Notes: generated from the sequence alone by a model not told the origin. Counted from the first letter of the stretch, positions 8,909-18,033 are shown. The stretch: DNA of 64,000 nt from Phenylobacterium sp. LH3H17 (GCF_024298925.1 NZ_CP101283.1:2671001-2735000), one strand, 5' to 3'. Numbers and translations: made by a program.

Positions 8909-9211
8909 TCAGCCCTTCTCCACGACCACCCGGGCCTTGGGATACCGGGCCACCAGGTCGTCATGCTCGGCCTCGCGGGTCGCTCGCGCCACGTTGAGCC
9001 GGGTGAAGATCCTTTCCTCGCCCTTGGCCTTCGCCGCCAACCGCGCCTGCGAGAGGTCGCCCGTCACCCCGATCACCTGCACATCCAAAGGAAACCTCGC
9101 CTCGCGGACCACCACGAAATTGCCCGCCACGGGCACATGGCCCGCCCGCCCCGGCCAGACCCGGAACCGGTAGCTCGCGCCCGAGGCTCCGCAAACATCG
9201 ATGAAATCCAT
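8909..9211 (-). CDS. Conserved hypothetical protein, 100 aa
   Basis: 100 residues with alphaproteobacterial codon use. The first half is strand-rich (MDFIDVCGASGASYRFRVW, then GNFVVVREARFPLDVQVIGV) and the second half is helical and charged (KAKGEERIFTRLNVARATREAEHDDLVARYP). No signal peptide or membrane segment. It is divergent from the two small genes at 9311-9933 across a 99-bp gap containing an inverted repeat. It resembles uncharacterised small Caulobacterales proteins; no function can be assigned. Confidence 0.7.
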   Translation of the reverse strand: MDFIDVCGASGASYRFRVWPGRAGHVPVAGNFVVVREARFPLDVQVIGVTGDLSQARLAAKAKGEERIFTRLNVARATREAEHDDLVARYPKARVVVEKG

Positions 9212-9239
9212 GGGCGAGACTCATGCGTTAAGAGGAATA

Positions 9240-9274
9240 GCTATCGCGCGCTCGGGGCGGGTCGAGGCGATAGC
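9240..9274. promoter_or_regulatory. Inverted repeat between divergent small genes
   Basis: GCTATCGC (9240-9247) and GCGATAGC (9267-9274) are perfect 8-bp arms separated by 19 bases. They lie in the 99-bp gap between the genes at 8909-9211 (minus) and 9311-9697 (plus). An operator is possible; the spacer is too long and GC-rich for a typical terminator and no T tract follows. Confidence 0.35.
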
Positions 9275-9310
9275 AACAACCACGATGAAAAGCCAAGGAG
9301 ACCGCGGTTC

Positions 9311-9697
9311 ATGCCGCAGATCGACCGCTTCCTGCGCCACCGCCCGTCGATCCCGTCGCACCGCCCGCTGGGCCTCGGCTATAGCCTGGTGCGTGAGACC
9401 TGGGATATCGGCGCCGACCCCAAGGCGACCCGGCCCATCCTCGAGGTGATCGCCAGCCGGCGCAGCGCCGCCGACGCCGCCGACCTTGGGAGATCCTCGG
9501 CCCAGGCCTTCGCCCGCCATGGGTTCCACAAGCCCTCGGGCGCCTGGTGGGCCGCCGGGCAGGGCCTCTTCCATCGCTTCGCCGTGCGGCCGCGCTATCG
9601 CGCCCGCACCGCACTCGTATTCGGCCTCGGCGTGGCCGGCCTGGCGGCCCTGCGCCTTGCCCACGTCGCCCGCAGACCCAGAGCCCTGGGATATTGA
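9311..9697 (+). CDS. Small membrane-associated hypothetical protein
   Basis: 128 residues from ATG 9311, preceded by AAGGAGA. The frame stays open far upstream, but codon use and the ribosome site favour this start. The N-terminal part is basic and aromatic (MPQIDRFLRHRPSIPSHRPLGLGYSLVRETWDIG). Near the C-terminus ALVFGLGVAGLAALRLAHVA is a single hydrophobic segment followed by arginines, so a one-helix inner-membrane protein is likely. Its stop overlaps the next start (TGATG), implying translational coupling. No family recognised. Confidence 0.6.
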   Translation: MPQIDRFLRHRPSIPSHRPLGLGYSLVRETWDIGADPKATRPILEVIASRRSAADAADLGRSSAQAFARHGFHKPSGAWWAAGQGLFHRFAVRPRYRARTALVFGLGVAGLAALRLAHVARRPRALGY

Positions 9698-9933
9698 TGA
9701 CCACAGAGCGCATGGCGACCCTGGCCAAGGCCAAGGCCATGATACGGACACTCGACAGCGCGCCAGATCCCCACGGACGCGCCCGAGCGATCTATGCCGA
9801 CCTGGGTCGCATCAGTGGCTGGTCGAAGCCGGAGGAAGCCCGGATCATGGCCTTCAGCCAGTGGCTCGCCACCCGACCGCCGCCCGGTGAGCTGAAAGAA
9901 CAGTGCCGGGCGCTGCTGAAGACCTTGGACTGA
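9697..9933 (+). CDS. Small hypothetical protein coupled to the preceding gene
   Basis: 78 residues, starting at the ATG that shares one base with the preceding stop (TGATG). The product is soluble and helical (MATLAKAKAMIRTLDSA, ARAIYADLGRISGW, EEARIMAFSQWLATRP, KEQCRALLKTLD). No domain is recognised. The tight coupling suggests it works with the small membrane protein encoded before it. Confidence 0.6.
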   Translation: MTTERMATLAKAKAMIRTLDSAPDPHGRARAIYADLGRISGWSKPEEARIMAFSQWLATRPPPGELKEQCRALLKTLD

Positions 9934-10264
9934 CGGACGGCTCTCAACGCGCACCGCTCGTCACACCTGCGGTTCGTTCGCCGGGGGGATGCTCTCCGAG
10001 ACCGACGGCGTCACAGAGCAGTCGTTCTCACCTTCCGCTCTGAGTCAGGAGTGCCGGTTCGCGGGATCGATCCGCCGGTTGCCACGATGCGGACCTTCCC
10101 AGCTTCGGCTAAGAGCCCAAAGCCGAAGGTTCAATCCCCTCCGGCACACAGGAGCTAAACGCAAGACGGCCCTCACCCCCGGAGACGTCACGCTGGTGGC
10201 GTCGAACGGAACCTTGGCCCGGCGCAAGGGATCAGGCGCCACAGGCGTGTTGATTGCGGTCGCA
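9934..10264. other. Non-coding stretch with a motif copy and a 27-bp repeat
   Basis: Contains a copy of the dispersed motif (TGCGGACCTTCCC, 10088-10100) and, 27 bases later, a 27-bp segment that recurs at 38665-38691. No coding frame with family features and no complete RNA gene was found. Confidence 0.45.
10127..10153 (+). repeat. 27-bp dispersed repeat, copy A (tRNA 3'-end-like)
   Basis: Matches 38665-38691 at 25 of 27 positions. It begins AGGTTCAATCCCC, which resembles a tRNA T-arm, and ends CCGGCACACAGGA. The stem that a real T-arm would need is not formed by the preceding bases, so this is not a complete tRNA. It may be the relic of a tRNA or tmRNA end or part of a dispersed intergenic element. 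Confidence 0.5.
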
Positions 10265-10777
10265 TCAGACTGAGACGGATTGATCGCACCGAACGCCCGC
10301 CAACGCTCTGCCCTCCGCGCGTATGCGAGCCCAAAGCACGAGGGCGTTAAGGACAGAGAACAGGACAGCAAGGCCAACCAGCCCAAACGCAAGCGGCAAC
10401 ACCGCGATCTCCGCGACCACGACCATGTAATTCGGATGACTCAGGAACCGGTAGGGCCCGCGGCGGACCAGCGGCGCGCCGGGTAAGATGATGATGCGCG
10501 TGGTCCATCGTCCCCCCAGGCTGGCGATCACCCAGATCCGCAGCAGCTGGAGGACGATGAAAGCTCCAAGCCAAGGTAGATTGACCGGGCGATCTGATCC
10601 CCACACCCACAGCGCGACCAGCCAGGCGGCATGCAGGCCCACGATCAGCGGGTAGTGGCCGGCGCCGGTTTCATATCCCCCCTGCGCGATCAGCCGCCGG
10701 GTGTTGTGCTGGGCCAACAGAAGCTCGCCCAAGCGCTGCAGTGTAACGGCCGCGAGGACGATGACCCCGAGCGTCAT
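10265..10777 (-). CDS. ICMT-family methyltransferase, partner of the type III PKS
   Basis: 170 residues with 4-5 membrane segments and the isoprenylcysteine carboxyl methyltransferase signature: RGPYRFLSHPNYMVVVAE, followed by a hydrophobic pair and a C-terminal RIRAEGRAL. Its start overlaps the end of the polyketide synthase gene (ATGA). Such small ICMT-like enzymes next to bacterial type III PKS genes methylate the phenolic lipid made by the PKS. O-methylation of an alkylresorcinol or alkylpyrone at the inner membrane is therefore the likely role. Confidence 0.85.
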   Translation of the reverse strand: MTLGVIVLAAVTLQRLGELLLAQHNTRRLIAQGGYETGAGHYPLIVGLHAAWLVALWVWGSDRPVNLPWLGAFIVLQLLRIWVIASLGGRWTTRIIILPGAPLVRRGPYRFLSHPNYMVVVAEIAVLPLAFGLVGLAVLFSVLNALVLWARIRAEGRALAGVRCDQSVSV

Positions 10778-11826
10778 GCGGCACGCTTGAGCGTCACCGT
10801 GCTGGCGGTGAAGCCCGGACCCAGGGCGGTGAGCACCGAGGTGGCGGGCAGGCCGGCGTGGCGAGCTCGGTCCAGGACGAACAGCACAGTCGGCGCGGAC
10901 ATGTTGCCGTGGTCGGCGAGCACCGCGCGCTCATGATCCAGCTGGCCCTGGCCGATAGACAGCGACTGCTCCAAGGCCTCGATCACCTTGACCCCGCCGG
11001 GATGACAGATGAAGCGGTCGACGTCGTCGACGTTCAGACCTTGGGCGGCCAGCATTGAATCCATCGCCGGACGCAGGTTGGCCTGGGCAAAGGACGGGAT
11101 TGAGCGAGCGAAGATCACACCCAGGCCAGTGGGATCGATCCGCCAGCCCATGATGTCCAGGGTGTCTGGCCAGGTACGTTCCTCAGCGTGAACGAGCGAG
11201 GCGAACCCCCCCTCGCCCGCCCGCAGCACGCAGGCCGCCGCCCCGTCGCCGAACAGGGCGGTGGCGACGATGTCGGCTTTGGACAACTCATCCATACGAA
11301 ACGCGAGGCTGCACAGCTCGACGGCGACCAAGAGCACGACGGCGCCTGGCGTCGCGCCGGCCAGCTTACCGGCCAAGCCGAGGCCGGTCGCGCCCCCGGC
11401 GCACCCCAGGCCGAAGACCGGGATGCGCGCCGCGTCGGGCCTGAAGCCCATGCGCCCCATGGCGCGAGCCTCCAGGCTGGGCGTGGCGATGCCGGTCGAC
11501 GAGACCGTGACGATGACGTCCACGTCCGAACCCTTCAGCCGCGCTTCGTCCAGGGCCTTGCTGGCCGCGTCGACGAACAGGTCGACCGCAGCATCCAAGT
11601 ATACCTCGCTCCGCTCGGGCCAGCCGCGGGGCTCGAGGTACCATTCGATGGGTCGTACCACCTGGCGCGTGCGAACGCCCGCCGTGGTGAACACGGGCGC
11701 CATGCGCTCGAACTGGGGAAAGCGACTGGCGAACAGGTCGCGCGCGACCTGTTCGACGTCTCTCTGCGCCAACACGTGAGGAGGCGACGCCGTCGCAAGG
11801 GACAGGAGGGCGATCGGACGCGTCAT
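10774..11826 (-). CDS. Type III polyketide synthase (alkylresorcinol/alkylpyrone type)
   Basis: 350 residues, the full length of a chalcone-synthase-like enzyme. The catalytic triad is visible: Cys142 in FGLGCAGG, His275 in FICHPGG and Asn308 in DHGNMSAP. The terminal GFTASTV resembles the G-F-G-P-G loop region. Bacterial members extend a fatty acyl starter with malonyl-CoA to alkylpyrones or alkylresorcinols. It is transcribed with the ICMT-like gene that follows by 4-bp overlap and is divergent from an MFS exporter. Chain length and product cannot be predicted from motifs. Confidence 0.93.
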   Translation of the reverse strand: MTRPIALLSLATASPPHVLAQRDVEQVARDLFASRFPQFERMAPVFTTAGVRTRQVVRPIEWYLEPRGWPERSEVYLDAAVDLFVDAASKALDEARLKGSDVDVIVTVSSTGIATPSLEARAMGRMGFRPDAARIPVFGLGCAGGATGLGLAGKLAGATPGAVVLLVAVELCSLAFRMDELSKADIVATALFGDGAAACVLRAGEGGFASLVHAEERTWPDTLDIMGWRIDPTGLGVIFARSIPSFAQANLRPAMDSMLAAQGLNVDDVDRFICHPGGVKVIEALEQSLSIGQGQLDHERAVLADHGNMSAPTVLFVLDRARHAGLPATSVLTALGPGFTASTVTLKRAA

Positions 11827-11928
11827 CGAGGGCTTTCATTGCCAGCGGCGAGGCGCACCTGGCTCTAAGGCTACGCAACCGATCCGGCGCGAAGTGGTTC
11901 CGGATTCAGGAACCCTTGGCGGCCAAGC

Positions 11929-13494
11929 TTGCACGCTCAAACCACCCCAGATCCGACCGCAGCCGACGGCCCGCCCGTTCGCCTTGGCACCTGGGCGGGA
12001 TTCGCCCTGATGTGCCTGGGCATGTTCATGGCCATCCTGGACGTGCAGGTGGTGGCCACGTCCCTGCCGACCATCCAGCGGGCGCTGGCGGTGCCGGCCG
12101 AGCAGATGAGCTGGATCCAGACCGCCTATCTAACCGCCGAAGTCACCGCGATTCCGCTGACGGGCTTCCTGACCCGCTGGCTCAGCATGCGATGGTTGTT
12201 CGTCGTCGGTGTCTCACTGTTCACGGCGGCTTCCGTCGGCTGCGCCGCCAGTGGCGACTTCACCCAGCTAATAGCGCTCCGCGTCCTTCAGGGATTCTCC
12301 GGCGGCGTGTTGATCCCGGCGGTGTTCTCGGCGGTGTTCTTGCTGTTCCCGATGCGGCGCCAGGCGGTCGCCACGACGATGGCCGGGGTGCTGGCGGTGC
12401 TGGCGCCGACCGTGGGGCCAATCGTAGGCGGCTGGATCACTGAGACCTACAGCTGGCGGTGGCTCTTCCTGATCAATGTCGCGCCCGGCGTGCTGGCGGC
12501 GGTAGGCGCTGCGCTACTGCTGCCGCGCGAGCGCGGGACGCGAAGACTGTGGCGGACCCTTGACGCCTTCGCCCTCGGCCTTCTGATGATCGGACTGACC
12601 GCGTTGGAAATCGGCCTGAAGGAAGCGCCGGACCGGGGCTGGCGCTCGCCCCTCGTCTTGAGCCTGTTGGCCTTGAGCGCCATGTCGCTGGCGGGATTCG
12701 TGCGCCGGGTCTTGGGCCGCGCGGCGCCGATTGTCGACCTGCGCACGTTGGCCGACCGCAACTTTGCGGTGGGTAGCCTGCTCAGCTTCGTCCTTGGCAT
12801 CGGCCTCTTCGGCTCGGTCTATCTGATGCCTGTGTTCCTCGCCTTCGTGCGCGGGCACGAGGCGCTCAGGATCGGCGAGATCATGCTGGTGACCGGCGCG
12901 GCCCAGTTGCTCACCGCGCCCCTGGCCGTGGCGCTCGAGCGGCGGGTGGACGCCCGCCTGCTCTCGGGTTTCGGCTTCGCCCTGTTTGGCGTCGGCCTGG
13001 CGATGAGCGCGCGGCAGACGGGGGCCACCGACTTCGACGAGATGCTCCTGCCTCAGGCGGTGCGTGGCGTGGCGATCATGTTCTGCTTGCTGCCCCCCAC
13101 CCGCCTGGCCCTCGGCCAGCTGGCGGCCGAGCGGGTCCCGGACGCCAGCGGCCTGTTCAACCTGATGCGCAACCTGGGCGGCGCCATCGGCCTGGCGCTG
13201 ATCGACACCGTGATCTACGGCCGCCTGCCGCACCACGCCGCCGCCATCGCCCAGAGCCTGCAGGCCGGCGACCGGGCGACCGCGCAGGACGTGGGGATTC
13301 CGCTGGCGCTGTTCGACGCGCGTCCGCAGGGCCCGCTCGATCCCGCGACGGCGGCGATCCTGCAGTCGATGATCGAGAAGCTCGCCCTGGTGCGATCGAT
13401 CAACGAGGCCTGGGCCCTAGTGGCGGTGCTGACCTTCGCGGCTTTGCTGGCGGTTCCCGTCGCGAAGCCGGCAGCGGCGGTCGAACGAGGCTAG
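11929..13494 (+). CDS. DHA2-type MFS drug/metabolite exporter
   Basis: 521 residues with about 14 membrane segments, the DHA2 (EmrB-like) layout. The first segment carries the DHA2 signature MFMAILDVQVVATSLPTI; segment 3-4 has ALRVLQGFSGGVLIPAVFS (motif C-like region). The start is TTG 11929; a downstream ATG would delete part of the first helix. EmrB-type pumps work with an EmrA adaptor, absent here. Being divergent from the type III PKS, it might export the phenolic lipid or protect against it, which is inference. Confidence 0.88.
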   Translation: MHAQTTPDPTAADGPPVRLGTWAGFALMCLGMFMAILDVQVVATSLPTIQRALAVPAEQMSWIQTAYLTAEVTAIPLTGFLTRWLSMRWLFVVGVSLFTAASVGCAASGDFTQLIALRVLQGFSGGVLIPAVFSAVFLLFPMRRQAVATTMAGVLAVLAPTVGPIVGGWITETYSWRWLFLINVAPGVLAAVGAALLLPRERGTRRLWRTLDAFALGLLMIGLTALEIGLKEAPDRGWRSPLVLSLLALSAMSLAGFVRRVLGRAAPIVDLRTLADRNFAVGSLLSFVLGIGLFGSVYLMPVFLAFVRGHEALRIGEIMLVTGAAQLLTAPLAVALERRVDARLLSGFGFALFGVGLAMSARQTGATDFDEMLLPQAVRGVAIMFCLLPPTRLALGQLAAERVPDASGLFNLMRNLGGAIGLALIDTVIYGRLPHHAAAIAQSLQAGDRATAQDVGIPLALFDARPQGPLDPATAAILQSMIEKLALVRSINEAWALVAVLTFAALLAVPVAKPAAAVERG

Positions 13495-14026
13495 CCATCG
13501 CTACTGCTAAGCAAGCGGTAGGGCACAGTAGTCGCGAGCGCCGCGACATTCGACACAAGTGGACGTCCCCGACGTCTCCGTTGAGTCAGCTCCTACCATT
13601 GGGCTTCGGCCGCACCTCAGGTCGGCGGTAGCAGCACCAAGCTTCCGAGAAGCGGACTCTCCCGAGGACCGTTAAGAGCCCATTCCGGTCCTTGCTGCCT
13701 TCGAACCGCCTCGTTGCCGGAAGCAGACATCGGAAGCGACGGCTTAGAGCCCACATCAGCGGTTCGCCGCGTCTGCTCTCGGACTCGAAGTCAACTCGAC
13801 CGCCGAACGACTGCTGGGCGCCACTTCCGGACCTTGGCTCCCGGCCGGAAAGCGGACGTCGTAAGACGGTCGAGTATCGCCAAGCCGCCTCGCACCATCT
13901 GCATGAATCGAAGGTCTGAGTTCAGACCACCCGTGTCCGATGGAATGTAACTTTCCGCAACAACAAAAATCCCGGCTGAAGTCGGTCGGAGCGCATGGGG
14001 CCGAAATTGCTTTAGGGCTGTAAGAG
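13495..14026. other. Non-coding stretch with dispersed motifs
   Basis: 532 bases without a supported gene. Degenerate motif copies lie at 13650-13664 (AAGCGGACTCTCCCG) and 13850-13860 (AAGCGGACGTC), with weaker relatives at about 13725 and 13830. The stretch near 13955-14020 is poorer in GC. No terminator hairpin with a T tract was seen. Confidence 0.45.
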
Positions 14027-15325
14027 CTAGTTCGTTGATGGCCCCGAATAGACGACAGCTCGGACTTCATCGCCGAGGGTCATTGTTCCCAGGACCTCTG
14101 GGATCACCTGGGTAAACACCAGGCCGGCCAAATCACGCTTGGGATCAACCCAGAAGGTCGTACTCGCCCAGCCGCCCCAGCCATATTCTCCGATGCTTCC
14201 CGGCGGGCTCTGATCTCTCATGGCCGCCACCACAAATCCGCAGAAGCCAAATCCGACGCCGGGCGCCCGGCCCGACGCCTTCAGGGGCTGATCGCCAAGC
14301 GAAGGGTCCAGCTGGTTGGACAGCATCAACCGGACGCTCTTCCGGGAGAGAACCTGCCTCCCACCGAACGCGCCATCGTCCAGCAGCATCTGCGCGAAGT
14401 TCATATAGTCGCCGGCCGTTCCGACCATCCCTGCCCCGCCATATTCAAGCTGCGGCTTCTCCAGATAACTGCCCCCATAGTGGGCTTCATCGCGAAGGTT
14501 CCGCAGGGCTGTCGTCTCCCCCTTGATGTAGAGCTGGGCCAGGCGACCGGCCTTTTCGGGCGGCACGAAGAAGTCCGTGTCCTTCATGTCTAGCGGCCCG
14601 AAGAGCCGATCCTTGAGATAGACGCGGTAGGTTTTACCGCTCACCACCTCGACGATCCGACCGAGCACGCCCATCGATTCGCCATAGTTCCAGGCTGTTC
14701 CAGGCTGGGCGGTCAGGGGGAGCCTTGCGACGCGCTTTACGTGGTGCTCGAGATCCTCCGAAAGTCGGTTGCGGATCGCAAAGACATCGGCCTTGCGATA
14801 GTCGCCGGCGACCAGACTGTTCATCACCTCGTAGGATAGACCTGACGTGTGGGTCATCAGATGACGGATGGTGATGTCGCGATCCGCTGGCACGATGCCT
14901 GACGGGGTCCTCACCTTCATGTCGCCGAACTCCGGCAGATACTTCCTGACCGGGTCATCCAGGTTTATGAGGCCGTCGTCGTAGAGCGTCATCACGGCGG
15001 CGCAGGTGAGCGGCTTGGACATGGAATAGAAGCGGAAGATCGTGTCCTTCTGAACCGCCTTCTTGCCTTCCAGATCAGCCAAGCCTTGGGACTTGAAGTA
15101 GCTTTGCTCGCCGTTCTGCGAAATATAGACGAGGGCTCCAGGGATTATCCCGTTTTCCATCTGGCGCCGCACGACGCTGGAAATTCCCTCAAGCCGCGTC
15201 TCCTCGGCCTTTGTCACCTTCGCCGCAGGCTCGGCGTTTGCGGTGCTGAGGCCTGAGGTGGCGAACAGCGCCAGGACGCCAACCGCCATGCCGCGTCCGA
15301 TGATGCCCGTCCGTTGTAAGGTCAC
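14027..15325 (-). CDS. Secreted serine hydrolase, class C beta-lactamase/esterase fold (copy 1)
   Basis: 432 residues from a GTG start behind GGAGAG, with a signal peptide (GMAVGVLALFATSGLSTANA, cleavage near residue 31). The SxxK nucleophile motif is S101-M-S-K104 (FYSMSKP); WNYGES is in the place of the YxN motif and GWGGWAST provides the third motif region. Family members (EstB, 6-aminohexanoate-dimer hydrolase, class C beta-lactamases) split esters or amides. It follows a TonB receptor gene by 81 bp on the same strand. The same gene pair is repeated next door (18034-21460), which suggests periplasmic hydrolysis of an ester taken up by the receptor. Confidence 0.88.
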   Translation of the reverse strand: MTLQRTGIIGRGMAVGVLALFATSGLSTANAEPAAKVTKAEETRLEGISSVVRRQMENGIIPGALVYISQNGEQSYFKSQGLADLEGKKAVQKDTIFRFYSMSKPLTCAAVMTLYDDGLINLDDPVRKYLPEFGDMKVRTPSGIVPADRDITIRHLMTHTSGLSYEVMNSLVAGDYRKADVFAIRNRLSEDLEHHVKRVARLPLTAQPGTAWNYGESMGVLGRIVEVVSGKTYRVYLKDRLFGPLDMKDTDFFVPPEKAGRLAQLYIKGETTALRNLRDEAHYGGSYLEKPQLEYGGAGMVGTAGDYMNFAQMLLDDGAFGGRQVLSRKSVRLMLSNQLDPSLGDQPLKASGRAPGVGFGFCGFVVAAMRDQSPPGSIGEYGWGGWASTTFWVDPKRDLAGLVFTQVIPEVLGTMTLGDEVRAVVYSGPSTN

Positions 15326-15406
15326 GCTCTCGCTCTCCCATATTGCTTTTTCTTGAAGACCGACAGGGCGCGCGGGAACGTGCCGGCGCGCCGCCGCCGG
15401 TCGGGT

Positions 15407-17773
15407 CTAGAACCGATAGGCCAGGCTCATCAGGACCTCGCGGCCCCGCGTCACGCTTGCGCCCGTGTCGCCGATCCGGCCGGCGGCGGTGCCTGTCCCA
15501 CTACCGGTGAAGGTGATGGTCGAGCTGCTCGCGTAGATGAATTCGTTGGTCAGGTTTCGGGCAAGAAGGCTCAGCTCCCACTTGCGGCTGACGTCGAAGA
15601 TCCGAACGCCGGCGTTGAGTTTGGTGAAAGCCCCCTGGCGGTCATAGGGCGACTGCCGCAGGTTCGTGGTGTAGCTGTCGGAATACTCGGCGTCGAAGGT
15701 GAGATCGACGTCGATGCCGTCTGTCGGCGAGAAGCTGTACAGCAGGCCGCCATAGGCGGTGATCGGCGGTGCGTTGTTGAGGCGCCGCCCCGACAGGTCT
15801 TGTTCCAGGAACGCGCCCGCCGCATTCGGCGTGCGGTTGCATCCCGCGGCGGGGGTCTGGCCGACATAGCAGCCCGAGAGGAAGTCCTCGAACTTGGCGT
15901 CGTTGTAGGCGGCGGTCGCGCGGACCGAGAGGCCCCGCACGGGCGTACGCCAGTTCCCCTCCAGCTCTAGACCCTGGATCTTGGCCGCCGCGGCGTTGAG
16001 CACCTTGAACGAGATCGTCACGGGGTCGTAGGCGCCGACCTGCAGATCCTTGTACTCGTAGCGATACGCGGTCACGCCAAACGACAGCGTCCGGCCGACC
16101 GAGCCCTTCAGCCCAGCCTCGAACCCCTCGACGTTTTCCTCGTCGAACGTGTTGGCGAACGAGCCTGCAGGAGCGCGGCCGATCGTTCCGTTCGTGAACC
16201 CAGCATCGAACCCACCCGACTTGAACCCGCGCTTGTAGGAGGCGAAGGCCATGAGATCCGGGGAGAAGTGATACGCGCCGGTCAGCTCAGGCGACACGTT
16301 GCTGAACGAGAGCTCATCCACCTTCAGGCGATCGGTGACCTCCGCGCCGCGATAGAAGAACCGCAGGTCCTTTTGCTCGTGCGAGTAACGCAGGCCGCCG
16401 GAGATCTCGAGGGTTTCAATCGGCTTCCAGATCAATTGGCCGAAGACGGAATAGGCTGTTTGGCCCTGCTTGGATCGCTCCGTACCCACCACGGCTGGCG
16501 TAGGGCCGACCAGGAAGACGGCGTCCTGGGCGCCATCGGTGTCCCGCGTTTCGTAGAAGGCTCCGATTGTGAAGTTGAGCTGCGATTCAAAGTCGGAGGC
16601 GAGGCGCAGTTCCTGAGAAAACTGCTTCATCTCGAAGGGGAGGTAGGGGACCAGCAAGGTCGCCTTCGGCCCGCCCGAGGTGTTGTGAGCATTCATCTCG
16701 TCAAACCAGTAATAGCCCGTCACCGAGGTGGCGGTCAGCGAGGGCGTGAGCTGGTAATCGGCCTGAATGGTGGCCAGGACCTGCTTGTTGTCGCGCAGGC
16801 CAAGTTGATCGGTCGTCGGAGAGCCCGGGACCAGGATCGACGCAATGGCAGGTCCGCCGCCGCGATAGATGTCGCGGTCGCCGACGCAGGGGAAGTTGGG
16901 CTGCCCGAGCGGCGCGCCGAACGGACAGGCCACCCGCTGGGAAACGGTCGCCGACCCACCGACGACGTCGGAGGCGTAGTAGGTGAGCTTGGCGTTGATC
17001 TTGAGTTGGTCGGTGGGCTCGGCGATCACCGTGCCCCGGATGAAATACTCCTCGCCGATGGGGTAGCCGTCCACGCTGGGCGGGATGATCAGCGGATCTC
17101 CGTTGGGTGGAACGGTCTTGAGGTCGAAGTAGCCGTTCAGCTTCGTGTAGCGCCCGACGAGGCGGACGCGCACCTGGTCGGAAACGGGCCCCGAGACGAT
17201 GCCTTGAATGTAGGCGTCCTGCGAAACCGCCTCCAAGCCAGCACTGACCTCCAACTCCTTCTGATAGCTGGGATCGGCCGTCTTGAAGGAGATCACGCCG
17301 CCCGGGCTGTTCTTGCCAAAGAACAGCGCCTGCGGCCCGCGCAGCACCTCGATCTGGGCCATGTCGATCTGCGCGGTCTTGCGAATATTCAGCGTGCCGA
17401 CCTGCATTCCGTCGACATTGATCGAGACGGCCTGGTCGCCGAGATAGTTCGTGGAGCCGCTACCGATACCCCGCAGCGCGATAGAGCCTCCGGACGAAAC
17501 TGATGACTCGGACGTCTGCAGACCCGGTGTGAGCCGCGTCAGTTCGTCCACGCTATTGAGCTTGTAACGCTCGATGTCGGCCTTCGCGAACGCCGTCACG
17601 GCGACAGGAACATCCTGCAGCGCCTCGTTCCGCTTGCGCGCCGTGACGACGAGGGTCTCCACCTCCGGTCCGTTGTCGACACGCGCCGAGGCGCTGGTCG
17701 ACTGCGCAAAGGCCGGCGACGCCAATATTGCGCACATGCCCGCGCCGGCAAGCCACAGCTTCTTCGAATGCAT
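15407..17773 (-). CDS. TonB-dependent outer-membrane receptor (module copy 1)
   Basis: 788 residues. Signal peptide ends around FAQS (residue ~24). The plug begins with ETLVVTARKRNEALQDVPVA, has IEVLRGPQALFFGKNSPGG and is followed by a 22-strand-type barrel that ends in the aromatic beta-signal LMSLAYRF. This N-terminal pattern is typical of the large Caulobacterales/Sphingomonadales receptor group that imports carbon compounds rather than siderophores. GAGGGGAAACC precedes ATG 17773. A promoter with TTGACA and an inverted repeat lies at 17858-17913. Operon partner: serine hydrolase at 14027. Confidence 0.95.
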   Translation of the reverse strand: MHSKKLWLAGAGMCAILASPAFAQSTSASARVDNGPEVETLVVTARKRNEALQDVPVAVTAFAKADIERYKLNSVDELTRLTPGLQTSESSVSSGGSIALRGIGSGSTNYLGDQAVSINVDGMQVGTLNIRKTAQIDMAQIEVLRGPQALFFGKNSPGGVISFKTADPSYQKELEVSAGLEAVSQDAYIQGIVSGPVSDQVRVRLVGRYTKLNGYFDLKTVPPNGDPLIIPPSVDGYPIGEEYFIRGTVIAEPTDQLKINAKLTYYASDVVGGSATVSQRVACPFGAPLGQPNFPCVGDRDIYRGGGPAIASILVPGSPTTDQLGLRDNKQVLATIQADYQLTPSLTATSVTGYYWFDEMNAHNTSGGPKATLLVPYLPFEMKQFSQELRLASDFESQLNFTIGAFYETRDTDGAQDAVFLVGPTPAVVGTERSKQGQTAYSVFGQLIWKPIETLEISGGLRYSHEQKDLRFFYRGAEVTDRLKVDELSFSNVSPELTGAYHFSPDLMAFASYKRGFKSGGFDAGFTNGTIGRAPAGSFANTFDEENVEGFEAGLKGSVGRTLSFGVTAYRYEYKDLQVGAYDPVTISFKVLNAAAAKIQGLELEGNWRTPVRGLSVRATAAYNDAKFEDFLSGCYVGQTPAAGCNRTPNAAGAFLEQDLSGRRLNNAPPITAYGGLLYSFSPTDGIDVDLTFDAEYSDSYTTNLRQSPYDRQGAFTKLNAGVRIFDVSRKWELSLLARNLTNEFIYASSSTITFTGSGTGTAAGRIGDTGASVTRGREVLMSLAYRF

Positions 17774-17857
17774 TCCTGGTTTCCCCTCAGGCCTGGTTGT
17801 CCAGGCTTTTTTTGAGCGCTTGCTGGCGGTGATGCTCAGTCGCCTGCGATTCTGACA

Positions 17858-17913
17858 TTAGCGTATGTCGCTAAATCCGCTGATGTCAATTTTTTCAACA
17901 ATTGCGTATGTCG
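17858..17913 (-). promoter_or_regulatory. Promoter and likely TetR operator of the TonB receptor at 15407
   Basis: On the minus strand TTGACA (17889-17884) is followed after 16 bases by CATACG (17867-17862). The -10 region lies within a perfect inverted repeat, TTAGCG-TATGT-CGCTAA (17858-17874). A second GCGTATGTCG occurs upstream at 17904-17913. The core CGTATGT also occurs in the palindrome before the other receptor at 21508, suggesting one regulator for both. Confidence 0.6.
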
Positions 17914-18033
17914 ACTTGCTAGCAGGTCCTATTTCCGGTCTTGTCAAGCGCGGCGGATGTCATGAACTGCCGCCAATCGAGCGTGACCCAGCCGCCCAAA
18001 CGCCGGGCGTTACGGGCGCTTTGCGGCGACGCC

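Noticed and set aside
8813-9310. N-terminal extension of the small gene at 9311
   Set aside because: It overlaps the opposite-strand gene at 8909-9211 and the divergent gap, while AAGGAGA stands directly before ATG 9311.
10127-10153. Possible tRNA gene from the GGTTCAATCCC segment
   Set aside because: No acceptor, D or anticodon stems can be drawn upstream; only an end-like fragment is present.
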